NCBI RefSeq assembly: GCF_011043735.1 | Contig: NZ_JAAKGV010000016.1 | Coordinates: 124,001-188,000, forward strand | Length of the DNA stretch: 64,000 nucleotides | Source: Methylobacterium sp. DB0501 | GTDB taxonomy: Bacteria > Pseudomonadota > Alphaproteobacteria > Rhizobiales > Beijerinckiaceae | Direction: 5' to 3' | Shown here: positions 1 through 7,734 of the stretch, piece by piece | Layout of the letters: each line of letters begins with the position of its first letter | How positions within the stretch are numbered: the first letter of the stretch is position 1 | Program-made: the position numbers and the translations under genes | The notes under the pieces: model-generated | Seen by the model: the letters and a program-made list of their open reading frames with translations, nothing else | What the model was told of the DNA's origin: nothing | Databases searched by the model: none

Positions 1-176
1 CGGCCGGGCGCACCGCGCTCCTCATCTCGCACCGCTTCTCCACCGTGCGCCGGGCCGACCGGATCGTGGTCCTGGCCGGGGGCCGGGTGCTGGAGGAGGG
101 GACCCACGCGGAGCTGGTCGCGCGGGGCGGGCGCTACGCCGAGCTGTTCGAGCTGCAGGCGGCGGGGTACCGGTGA
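1..176 (+). CDS. ABC transporter ATP-binding protein, C-terminal fragment
   Basis: Only the last 57 codons are in the window; the gene starts upstream of base 1. The visible part holds the H-loop (LISHRFSTVRRADRI) and the D-E-G stretch (GRVLEEGTHAELVARGGRYAEL) that ends the nucleotide-binding domain of exporter-type ABC proteins, which fuse a six-helix membrane domain to an ATPase. The SHRFSTVRRAD form is typical of MsbA/multidrug-type half transporters. The substrate cannot be told from this fragment. The reading frame begins at base 3 and stops with TGA at 174-176. The neighbouring BLUF gene ends convergently 57 bases later. Confidence 0.85.
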   Translation, partial: AGRTALLISHRFSTVRRADRIVVLAGGRVLEEGTHAELVARGGRYAELFELQAAGYR

Positions 177-233
177 GGCGAAGGAGTCGAGGCACGGTCG
201 TCGGGCCGTCGGAAACCCCGCCGCGAAGGCCTC

Positions 234-1079
234 TCAGGCCACCGAGCGCGCCGGCACCCGCACGCCCCGGGTCGCCTCCTCGTCCGCGCGGCGCACCTCC
301 TGCACTTCCCGGCACAGCAGGTCGGCGAGCATCCGGGCCCGCTCGGCCCAGTGGTCGCGCTCGGCGCGCAGGGCGTCGAGCCGGTCGCGGCCGGCCGCCA
401 GGGCGACCGCGAGGTCGTCGACCTCGGCCGAGAGGGCGTGCGCCCGGTCGCGCTCGCGGGCGAGCGCCTTGCGCATGACCGCGAGCGCCGCGGATTCCGC
501 TTCCGGCACCGGTAACTCCCGGGCAGGCGTCACCCGGGCGGGCGTCTCCCGCGCGGGCGCCTCGCCCGGTGCGGCGGGGTCCGGAGGCGGCGCCTCCGCC
601 GGGGCGACAAGGACGGGCGCGGCCGGGACCGGCACCACCGCGATCGGGGTGCCCTCCTCCTCCAGCACCAGGCCGTGCAGCATCGCGAACACCCCGTCGC
701 CGTCGAGGCGGGCGAGGTCGAAGCCGCTCTCGGCGGCAAGCCCGCACCACAGGGCCTGGCCGCGGGCGGACTGGCCGACGAAGGCCATCGACCAGTCGGG
801 GAAGCCGCGGGCCTCGACCGGGCCGCATTGCAGCACCGTGACGTCGCCGTGGCGCTCGTCGCGCTGGATGCGCTCGAACGTGTCCTCCACCCCGGCCCGC
901 GGCCCCTCCAGCACCTGCGCGAAGGCGCCGCCGTTGAACATCAGGGCGCCGGTGACGCCGACCTTGCGGTTGTTGGCTTGCGAGGCCGCGAGGATCTGGC
1001 GCACCGCCGCCGTCACCTCATGGTCGGGGCCCTGGAGCAGGTTCTTGCTGGCATAGACCAGGCGGTAGAGATCGCTCAT
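234..1079 (-). CDS. BLUF-domain blue-light sensor with C-terminal coiled coil
   Basis: 281 aa. Residues 1-100 are a BLUF domain, which binds FAD and senses blue light: Tyr9 in LYRLVYAS, Asn37 in the NNRKVGVTG stretch, Gln55 in FAQVLEG, and Trp96/Met98 in PDWSM are all in place, so it should be photoactive. Residues about 140-200 are a Pro/Ala-rich linker, and about 205-275 form a charged heptad-like coiled coil ending at LADLLCREVQEVRR. No output domain is fused. The start ATG overlaps the stop of the GGDEF-EAL gene upstream (ATGA), so the two are translationally coupled. The likely role is to pass light information to that cyclic-di-GMP enzyme; this is inferred from known BLUF-EAL fusions. 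Confidence 0.9.
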   Translation of the reverse strand: MSDLYRLVYASKNLLQGPDHEVTAAVRQILAASQANNRKVGVTGALMFNGGAFAQVLEGPRAGVEDTFERIQRDERHGDVTVLQCGPVEARGFPDWSMAFVGQSARGQALWCGLAAESGFDLARLDGDGVFAMLHGLVLEEEGTPIAVVPVPAAPVLVAPAEAPPPDPAAPGEAPARETPARVTPARELPVPEAESAALAVMRKALARERDRAHALSAEVDDLAVALAAGRDRLDALRAERDHWAERARMLADLLCREVQEVRRADEEATRGVRVPARSVA

Positions 1080-2815
1080 GCGGGGGCTCCGGGAAGGGGT
1101 GTGGCGGGGGCGCTCAGGAGGCGCAGGAGGTCGTCGGCCGCGAGCGGCTTGCTGATCAGGTAGCCCTGGACGTCGGTGCAGCCCTCGGCGCGGATGCGGC
1201 GCAACTGCTCGGCCGTCTCGACGCCCTCCGCCACCGTGGTCATACCGAGGCTGCGGCCGAGGCCGGCGATGGCCCGGATGATCGCCTCTCCGTCGGCCTT
1301 GGTGCCCATGTCGGTGACGAAGGAGCGGTCGATCTTGATCTTGTCGAACGGAAAGGCGCGCAGGTAGCTCAAGCTGGAATAGCCGGTGCCGAAATCGTCC
1401 ATCGACACCCGCACGCCCAAGTCCCGCAGGCGGTGGAGGGTGTGCAGGGTCTTCTCGTTGTCCTGCAGCAGCACGCCCTCGGTGATCTCGATCTCGAGGC
1501 GGGCCGCCGGCAGGCCGGCATTGGCCAGCGCCGACACGATGGTCTCGACGAGGCGGTCGCTCTTGAACTGCGCCGGCGAGACGTTGACGGCGACCGAGAG
1601 CGGCTGCGGCCAGGAGGCGGCGTCGCGGCAGGCCTGGCGGATCACCCACTCGCCGATCGGCACGATCAGGCCGATCTCCTCGGCCAGCGGGATGAAGTCG
1701 AGGGGCGAGACCAGTCCGCGCTCGGGGTGGCGCCAGCGGATCAGCGCCTCGCAGCCGACCAGCCGCTCGTCGGCGAGGTTGAGCTGCGGCTGGTAATGGA
1801 GCTGGAACTCGCGCCGGGCCAGCGCCTGGCGCATGTCCAGCTCGAGGCGCCGGCGCGCCTGCATCCGCGCATCCATCGCCGGCTCGAAGAACCGGAAGGT
1901 GTTCCGCCCGTCGAGCTTGGCGCGGTAGAGGGCGAGGTCGGCGTTCTTCAGCAGACGGTCGGCATCCTGCCCGTCCGCCGGCGCCAGGGCGACGCCGACG
2001 CTCGCCCCGATCGAGAGCAGCTGGCCCTCGATCATGTAGGTGCGGCCGACGAGGTCGACGACGCGGCGCGCCAGCGCCTGGGCCTCGTCGGGTCCTGAGA
2101 CCCCGGCCTGCAGCACCACGAACTCGTCGCCGCCGATCCGTGCGACGGCGTCGCCGGCCCGGACCATCGCACGCAGGCGGTCGGCCACCTTCTGCAGCAG
2201 CGCGTCGCCGACCGGGTGGCCGAGCGTGTCGTTGACCGGCTTGAAGCGGTCGAGGTCGACGAGGAGCACGGCGCAGCCCTCCGCCTTCCGGTGCAGGCGG
2301 AGCAGAGCCGCGTCGAGGTGCTCGCGCAGCTGCAGGCGGTTCGGCAGGCCGGTGAGGGGATCGAGGCGGGCGAGGGCATGGGCCCGGCTCTCCGCCGCCC
2401 GGCGGGCACTGACATCCTCTAGCACCAGGGCCGCGCCCTCGCCCGGGACCGGGTGCAGCTCGACCTGGACGCTGTGGCCGCCGAGGGCGACGTCGAGGAC
2501 GATTCCGCCGCGCAACCGCGCGACGAGTTCCCGCGTGCCCAGGCCGCACCCCGACCGGGCGAGGCGCAGGAGCCGGCGGAACGTGGGAGCGCCGCCGAGG
2601 CCGAGCCGGTGCAGGAGGGCGAGGGCCGGCGCGGTGCAGGCGGTGATGCGGCCGTCGGCATCGACCAGCAGGACGCCGTGCCGGACGGCGTCGAGGCCGC
2701 GGGCGAGGCGCTGCGACGCGGTCGCGTCCGGCCTGAGCCCCGACGCAGGATCCGGCAAGAGGGTCGGCGTGGGACTCGGCATCAGCCGCAGGGCGGCGGA
2801 GAGGGAGGCTGTCAT
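1076..2815 (-). CDS. PAS-GGDEF-EAL cyclic-di-GMP synthase/phosphodiesterase
   Basis: 579 aa. A PAS-like sensor region (about 35-135) precedes a GGDEF domain (about 150-310) and an EAL domain (about 325-565). The GGDEF signature is intact at 228-232 and is preceded by an RxxD inhibitory site at 219-222. The EAL domain carries EALIRW at 356-361, the EITE stretch, DDFGTGYSSL and VAEGVET, so both cyclase and phosphodiesterase activities are possible. No membrane segment is visible, so it is probably cytosolic. It is the first gene of a two-gene operon with the BLUF photosensor, whose ATG overlaps this stop codon. The two proteins together have the parts of a split light-controlled c-di-GMP switch. 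Confidence 0.93.
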   Translation of the reverse strand: MTASLSAALRLMPSPTPTLLPDPASGLRPDATASQRLARGLDAVRHGVLLVDADGRITACTAPALALLHRLGLGGAPTFRRLLRLARSGCGLGTRELVARLRGGIVLDVALGGHSVQVELHPVPGEGAALVLEDVSARRAAESRAHALARLDPLTGLPNRLQLREHLDAALLRLHRKAEGCAVLLVDLDRFKPVNDTLGHPVGDALLQKVADRLRAMVRAGDAVARIGGDEFVVLQAGVSGPDEAQALARRVVDLVGRTYMIEGQLLSIGASVGVALAPADGQDADRLLKNADLALYRAKLDGRNTFRFFEPAMDARMQARRRLELDMRQALARREFQLHYQPQLNLADERLVGCEALIRWRHPERGLVSPLDFIPLAEEIGLIVPIGEWVIRQACRDAASWPQPLSVAVNVSPAQFKSDRLVETIVSALANAGLPAARLEIEITEGVLLQDNEKTLHTLHRLRDLGVRVSMDDFGTGYSSLSYLRAFPFDKIKIDRSFVTDMGTKADGEAIIRAIAGLGRSLGMTTVAEGVETAEQLRRIRAEGCTDVQGYLISKPLAADDLLRLLSAPATPLPGAPA

Positions 2816-3695
2816 GGCAGGCGGGTCGGGCTCCGCGAGGGACGCCGGCTCGGCGTGGGCGCGATACTGGATAGGACTATTTTGCTGGGATTAATGGATC
2901 GTCTCTTCCGGCACAGGTCAGATCGGTTTTCCGGCGGGATCCGTGTCGTGGGAACAGGGCTTGGGTGCAGCCATCGTCATCCTCGAAGGTAACGAGGCAA
3001 GGTGCGACAAGCTCCGCCGTTCTCTCTGTGGATGGCTAATGGATCGTCATCGGGCGCGTGTCGGCGGTGCGGACGCCAGGGGCGTGCGGAGATGTTTCCA
3101 TCCCGACGAGAGTTGGGCGCGTCATGAGAGAAGATGACGGGCATATGACGCAGCGGATCTGTGAATTGGGATCGTTCCGACGGGCGGAGCTTCGGCGTTC
3201 GCCCAATGACCGACTGGATGACCGAATTTATCCGCGGTAGATAGCAACTTAGATTTTGAATGAAATTTTCATTCCACGACGACGTACTCTCTCCTCCCCC
3301 CTATGGCCTGTTTGATTTGCAAGGCAGTATGGACACCCGCATCGTCATTCCGGGCTCGGCTACGCGGCCCCGGAATGACGATGCGGGTGTGACTACCGTC
3401 GATAAGGTCAAGCAGGCTCTAACGACGGCAGTCGGACAAGGTCTTCGGAGACGTTCGCAAGGTCGGCGAGGGCCGCGTCCAGGCGGCCATGCAGGTCAGG
3501 GTCGACCGAATCGTCGGCAGTCCCCGGCGAAGGCGGGCAGGCGCGTGTCGGGATGCCAGATCTTTCCCGGTCGAAAGCCGGCCCCGCGCAGCCTTTCACG
3601 CCGGCTCCGATCGCGACGGGCTGCGGATGTCGCCACGCGATTTTCCACGACATCTTGCTTGCGTCACGAAAACAAGGGACTTTCGGACGACACGA
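2816..3695. other. Long intergenic region without a convincing gene
   Basis: About 880 bases between the start of the GGDEF-EAL gene and the stop of the NodS-like gene. The composition is visibly less GC-rich than the flanks. It must hold the promoter of the GGDEF-EAL/BLUF operon at its left end. The 12-mer TAATGGATCGTC occurs twice, at 2892-2903 and 3037-3048. A perfect 22-bp inverted repeat sits at 3333-3390. Short open frames at 2943-3137 and 3058-3240 have no ribosome-binding site or recognisable family, and I do not call them. Confidence 0.6.
3333..3390. repeat. Palindromic repeat, family 1 (short form)
   Basis: The arms at 3333-3354 and 3369-3390 are exact reverse complements (22 bp) around a 14-base spacer. 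The core CGTCATTCCGGG/CCCGGAATGACG recurs in this window at 11880-12021, 21206-21243, 42677-42715 and 56510-56651, and in diverged form at 41290-41446. All copies lie between genes. It could work as a bidirectional terminator or mRNA-end hairpin, but there is no T run. Confidence 0.8.
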
Positions 3696-4337
3696 TCAAG
3701 GTGAAGAACCGGGCGAGCCGCGTCTCGGCCCGATCGCCTCCACCGCTTCCGCCTCCCGCCCCCGCAGCACGTCGAGCCGGTACTCCCCGGTCCGGACCTG
3801 CCGGTCGACCGCGAGGTGGCCGCTTGTCTCGCGGATGAACAGGTCGGCGGCCTCGTCGCCGGTGAGCGGGTAATGCGTCTCGCCGGTCCAGTGCACCAGG
3901 ACGACGTCGCCGCCCGGCAGGAGGCAGGCGCGGATGCGGGCGGCGAGGCCGGCGACGTCGCCGGCATCGAGGTAGTAGACCACCTCCGACAGGAGGATCA
4001 GGTCGAAGCGGCCCTCCGGCCACTCGCCCGGCACCTGGGCGCGCATCAGGCGCACGCCCGGGAGGTCGCGGCAGCGCGTGCGGGCCTGCGTCAGGGCGGC
4101 CTCGGCCACGTCGATGGCGAGAAGCGCGTCGCAGCGGGCGCCGAGGGCGGCGGTCAGCACCCCGATCGAGCAGCCGATCTCCAGGGCCGCGGCGTAATGC
4201 GGGCGGGGCAGGGTTTCGAGGGTGGCGGCGTACTTGTCGCGCTCGTAGGGGCTGGCGGCGAAGTTCCAGGGATCGGGATCGGCGGCGTAGCGCGCGTCGA
4301 AATAGTCGGGCGGCAGGGAGGTCGTGTGGCGGGTCAT
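3696..4337 (-). CDS. NodS-like SAM-dependent methyltransferase
   Basis: 213 aa, class I methyltransferase of the NodS type. The N-terminal DPDPWNFAASPYERDKYAAT stretch is the substrate-side signature of the family, followed by the SAM-binding motif I LEIGCSIGVLTAAL (about 51-64), an acidic residue at the end of strand 2 (LLAIDVAE) and the post-motif LILLSEVVYYL. NodS proper N-methylates chitooligosaccharide Nod factors. It is the last gene of a four-gene minus-strand operon with a GT2 glycosyltransferase, an acyl-CoA dehydrogenase homologue and a PIG-L deacetylase, 39 bases after the deacetylase stop. The context suggests methylation of a deacetylated amino sugar. The real substrate is unknown. 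Confidence 0.85.
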   Translation of the reverse strand: MTRHTTSLPPDYFDARYAADPDPWNFAASPYERDKYAATLETLPRPHYAAALEIGCSIGVLTAALGARCDALLAIDVAEAALTQARTRCRDLPGVRLMRAQVPGEWPEGRFDLILLSEVVYYLDAGDVAGLAARIRACLLPGGDVVLVHWTGETHYPLTGDEAADLFIRETSGHLAVDRQVRTGEYRLDVLRGREAEAVEAIGPRRGSPGSSP

Positions 4338-4376
4338 CGGATCGTCCTCACGGCGCGACCTTGAGGACGATCGAGA

Positions 4377-5117
4377 TCAACGAAGATCGACATCAAGAAA
4401 GATCTCGTGGCGTTCGGTGAAGCGGGCGATCATGGCCGGCTCCAGGCGGAAGCCCTCCGGATCGTCGGCGATGAGGTCGGTGGTCTGCGAGCGGTGGGCG
4501 GCGATGGCCGCCGCCTTGGCGGCGCGGTGGCGCGTGACCGCGAGGCGTGCGCCCCGGGGCGGCGGGCCGACCTCGGTCTCCGGCGGCAGCGTCCAGCCCC
4601 AGACCGGGTAGGCGTGGAGCGATCCACGACCGAGGCGGGCGCGGGCGAGGCCCGCGATGGCCGCGCTCGCCCGGTGGTCGCAATGCGGGTCGTGCGCCCA
4701 GGTCACGAACAGGGCGCCGGCTCCGCACCCCTCAGCCTCCGCCGCGATGGCCTCCGCCGCCGCCTCGGCCGCGGGGCCGGATTCGGGCACGAACCGGTCG
4801 GGCAGGCGAAGGAAACGCACGTGCTCCCCCGCCAGCCCGAGGCACGCCGCCGCCGACAGGGTCTCGGATTCGCGCAAGTGCCGCAGGCGCTCGGGCGGAT
4901 GGCTCGGGGAGTTCGGGTGCGAGCCGACCCCGTCGCTCACCACCACGAGGCGGACCGGGATCCCGCCGGCGCAGGCCTCGGCGATGAGCCCGCCGCAGCC
5001 GAGGCTCTCGTCGTCGGGATGCGGCGCCACCACGACGATCCCGCCCGCCGGCACGATCTCGCGCAGGATGCGCAGAGGCAGCGCCTCGGCGGCGGCGAGG
5101 AAAGCGTCGGCCCGCAT
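4377..5117 (-). CDS. PIG-L (LmbE-like) N-acetylglucosamine deacetylase family protein
   Basis: 246 aa. The zinc-binding motif PHPDDE lies at about 32-37 and the second metal motif HCDH at about 145-148, both intact, so hydrolysis of an N-acetyl group from a GlcNAc-type conjugate is expected. I chose the ATG at 5117 because it overlaps the stop of the acyl-CoA dehydrogenase homologue upstream (ATGA). An in-frame ATG six codons earlier, at 5135, is the alternative. It sits between the dehydrogenase homologue and the NodS-like methyltransferase. PIG-L proteins act on PI-GlcNAc, mycothiol and bacillithiol precursors and antibiotic intermediates; which of these applies is not visible. Confidence 0.9.
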   Translation of the reverse strand: MRADAFLAAAEALPLRILREIVPAGGIVVVAPHPDDESLGCGGLIAEACAGGIPVRLVVVSDGVGSHPNSPSHPPERLRHLRESETLSAAACLGLAGEHVRFLRLPDRFVPESGPAAEAAAEAIAAEAEGCGAGALFVTWAHDPHCDHRASAAIAGLARARLGRGSLHAYPVWGWTLPPETEVGPPPRGARLAVTRHRAAKAAAIAAHRSQTTDLIADDPEGFRLEPAMIARFTERHEIFLDVDLR

Positions 5118-6247
5118 CAGCGCGGCTCCTGCCACAACGCGGCGACCGGCCCGTCGGCGGCGAGGATCGTGGCGGCGGCACCGGTGAGCGCCCGGTCGGG
5201 TGCGGGCTGGCGCAGGTAGGTCGCGAGGTCGCGCGACAGCCGCTCCAGCGGATGCCCGCGCAAGAAGCCCTGGAGCCCGACCGAGCGCTGGGCGAGGGAC
5301 AGCACCTCGAGCCCGGCCCGCTCGACCGCGAGCCGGGTCAGGTTGACGAAGGCGACGACGCGCTCCGCCGGCAGCGTGTCGTCGGCGACGAGGCCGGCCG
5401 CCCGCGCCACGAACAGCCGCGCGCCCTCGAGGGCGAGGGCGCCCTCGCCGAGGCGGGCGAGCTGATGGGGATCGTCGCCGCGCCCGGTCCGGGCGAGGTG
5501 GCCGCGCCAGGCCTCGAACACCGCCTCGATGCCGCCCAGCTGCACCGCCGCGAAGCGCCAGGCGCCGCCGGAGAAGTGCGGCTGGCGGTGGTAATCGTCC
5601 GGCCCGCCGAGGATGGCGAGCGGCGTCAGGCCCGTGAGGTCGACGGTGCCGGTGGCCGAGGCGCGCATGCCCTGCGCCCGCCAGGCCGAGAGATCGGCCC
5701 GGGCCCCGGGATCCAGGGCGGCGACGAGCATCAGGGGCGCGGTCTCGCCCGGGCGGCGCGCCGTCACCAGGGCGCGGGTGACGTGACCGGCCCCCGACGC
5801 GAAGGTCTTTCTCCCCGCCAGGCGCCCGTCGGCACCGAGGACGAGGCCGTCCGCGGGCGCCTCGGTGTTCCAGACCCCGAACAGGCGCCCCGCGACCGCA
5901 TCGGCGAACAGGGCGCGCCGCTGCCCCGGATCGCCGTAGCGGGCAACGAGCTGGAGCGCGTTGACATGGCCCTCGTAGACCCGGCCGAGCGCCAGGCTGC
6001 CGAGCCCGACGAAGCGCAGGACCTCGGCGAGGTCGGCGCCCCCCGGCTCGTCGCCGAGGCCGGCGCCGCCCTCGGCCGCCGGCACCGGGGCGGCGAGGAG
6101 GCCGGCATCGGCGAGGTCGGCCACGTCCTCGGCCGGGAAGCCGTCGTCGCGATCCTGCGCGTCGGCCCGCGCGGCGGCGAGGGCCGCGACGCGGCGGGCG
6201 GCCGCGACGGAAGCGCGGGCGAGATCGGGCGGCGTCCGCCGGTCCAT
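5117..6247 (-). CDS. Acyl-CoA dehydrogenase family flavoprotein
   Basis: 376 aa, acyl-CoA dehydrogenase fold. There is an alpha-helical N-terminal domain, the FAD-binding beta domain around GVWNTEAPADG and the KTFASGAGHV stretch, and a C-terminal helical bundle (LARLGEGALALEGARLFVARA). The usual catalytic Glu cannot be placed by eye, and such divergent members often act on unusual substrates or as N/C-hydroxylases. The start at 6247 has an AGGA just upstream. An in-frame ATG at 6304, which would overlap the glycosyltransferase stop, is the alternative. It is the second gene of the four-gene cluster and is coupled to the deacetylase by an ATGA overlap. Its role in the pathway is unknown. Confidence 0.85.
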   Translation of the reverse strand: MDRRTPPDLARASVAAARRVAALAAARADAQDRDDGFPAEDVADLADAGLLAAPVPAAEGGAGLGDEPGGADLAEVLRFVGLGSLALGRVYEGHVNALQLVARYGDPGQRRALFADAVAGRLFGVWNTEAPADGLVLGADGRLAGRKTFASGAGHVTRALVTARRPGETAPLMLVAALDPGARADLSAWRAQGMRASATGTVDLTGLTPLAILGGPDDYHRQPHFSGGAWRFAAVQLGGIEAVFEAWRGHLARTGRGDDPHQLARLGEGALALEGARLFVARAAGLVADDTLPAERVVAFVNLTRLAVERAGLEVLSLAQRSVGLQGFLRGHPLERLSRDLATYLRQPAPDRALTGAAATILAADGPVAALWQEPR

Positions 6248-6296
6248 CGTTCGATCCTGAGGCTGCCGTGTGGTCGGGCGCGGGAGGGTGTCGAGG

Positions 6297-7583
6297 TCAG
6301 GCATTGCCGGCCCGCTCCGCGGCCTGCCCGAGGGCGGGTCGGGTCTTCCTCGGGTCGAGGCCGCGCAGGACCTGCACGCCGTGCCTCCCGTGCCGCAGCC
6401 CGGCGAGCAGCATCCGCGCGCCCCGGATGTGACGCGGCAGCGCGCCCGGGCGCAGCGGCCAGGCGGCGAGGAGCGGGCTCTGCGCCTCGATCGCCGCCAG
6501 CCGGGCGCCGAGGGTCGGCAGAGCGACGACGCGTCGCGCCTCGGCCGGCCCGATCCGCAGCCAGGGCGCCCAGAGCCCGGTGCGGTCGAGCCGCCCGGCG
6601 GCGTGCAGGCGCCGCAGCCGGCGCCCCCAGGCGAAGCGGAACAAGGCGCGCCACAGGGGTTCGAGGCGCGGGTCGCAGGGGCTCCCGGGGGCTTCGCAGC
6701 GCCGGCGTATCGTATCGGCGGCCCCTCCGGGAGCGCGGCCGTCGAGCCGGCCGGACGTGACGACGACGATGTCGGGGGCGTGGCGCACCCGCGCATCCGC
6801 CGCCAGCAGCGCCGCCACGAAGGCCCGGTCCTCGCCGAGCGGGACCGCCGGCATGCCGCCGGCGGCGCGGTAGGCCGACAGGCGCACCGCCAGGGTCGCG
6901 CCCGAGCGGGTGGCGTGCCGCGGCCAGGGATCGTGCGCGACCGGGTCGATCCGCGCTTCGAGGGCGATCAGCAGCGCCTCGTAGGCACCCTCCAGCCGGC
7001 CGCGGGCATGGAGCGCCTCCGGCAGGCACGCCGCCTCCGCCGCGTCGAGGGCGATGGTGCCGGCCACCGCGTCGGCGCCCCGCGCCAGGGCCGCGAGGTT
7101 GCGCGCCACCCAGTCCGACGGCACCCGGCTGTCGGCGTCGGTGGTGAGGATCACGCCGTCCGGCGCCGTCCCGTCTTCGCACGTCTCCCCTTGCACGCCC
7201 TCCTCGAGCCAGGCGGCGGCCGCCTCCATCGCCTCGCGCCGGGCCCAGCCGGCATTCGCTCCGGCGAAGTCGCGCTCGATCACCCGGATCGGCAGGCGCA
7301 AGCGGGGCGCGAGCGCCGCGACGACCTCGGCCGTGCCGTCGGTGCAGTTGTTGAGGAACAGGACGATCCCGAGGGCGCCCGCCCCGATCTCCGCCTGCCC
7401 GGCCAGGGCCGCGAGGCAGGCCGCGATCCGGTCGACCTCGTTGCGCACCGGCACGGCGACGATGCAGCGCGGCGCGGGCGGAGCGCCCCGCCCCGGATAC
7501 TGGCCTTCTGGATGGGTCACGCGCGGCGTCTCCGGCGGGCCGCGGCCTCGCACGGCGCGCCCCTGGCGACCAACATATGTCAT
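6297..7583 (-). CDS. Family 2 glycosyltransferase
   Basis: 428 aa. The GT-A fold begins at about residue 40 (CIVAVPVRNEVDRIAACL), the nucleotide-sugar site is the DxD-like LTTDADSRVPSDW, and PLGEDRAFVAALL fits the acceptor-side acidic motif. The C-terminal 150 residues are Arg/Leu-rich without clear membrane helices. The first 21 codons are low-complexity, so a GTG at 7520 (VTHPEGQ) could be the true start. It is the first gene of a four-gene operon (glycosyltransferase, acyl-CoA dehydrogenase homologue, PIG-L deacetylase, NodS-like methyltransferase). Order and coupling suggest that it makes the sugar conjugate the others trim and decorate. Donor and acceptor are unknown. Confidence 0.88.
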   Translation of the reverse strand: MTYVGRQGRAVRGRGPPETPRVTHPEGQYPGRGAPPAPRCIVAVPVRNEVDRIAACLAALAGQAEIGAGALGIVLFLNNCTDGTAEVVAALAPRLRLPIRVIERDFAGANAGWARREAMEAAAAWLEEGVQGETCEDGTAPDGVILTTDADSRVPSDWVARNLAALARGADAVAGTIALDAAEAACLPEALHARGRLEGAYEALLIALEARIDPVAHDPWPRHATRSGATLAVRLSAYRAAGGMPAVPLGEDRAFVAALLAADARVRHAPDIVVVTSGRLDGRAPGGAADTIRRRCEAPGSPCDPRLEPLWRALFRFAWGRRLRRLHAAGRLDRTGLWAPWLRIGPAEARRVVALPTLGARLAAIEAQSPLLAAWPLRPGALPRHIRGARMLLAGLRHGRHGVQVLRGLDPRKTRPALGQAAERAGNA

Positions 7584-7734
7584 ACCCCACCCCAGTTCTC
7601 CGGGGTGCGACCAAATCGACCGCGAATCCCTGGAAGGCCATCATGCCGCCAAAAGGCGAGCCTTCCGGCCCTCGGCGTTGCCCTGGCAGGCGCGCGGGAG
7701 GGGGCGGTCCCGTCCCCGGCGGCGGTCGCCGCGG

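Noticed and set aside
2943..3240. Two short plus-strand open frames in the 2.8-3.7 kb gap
   Set aside because: No ribosome site, no recognisable family and composition unlike the genes; probably chance frames in a region that holds repeats and a promoter.
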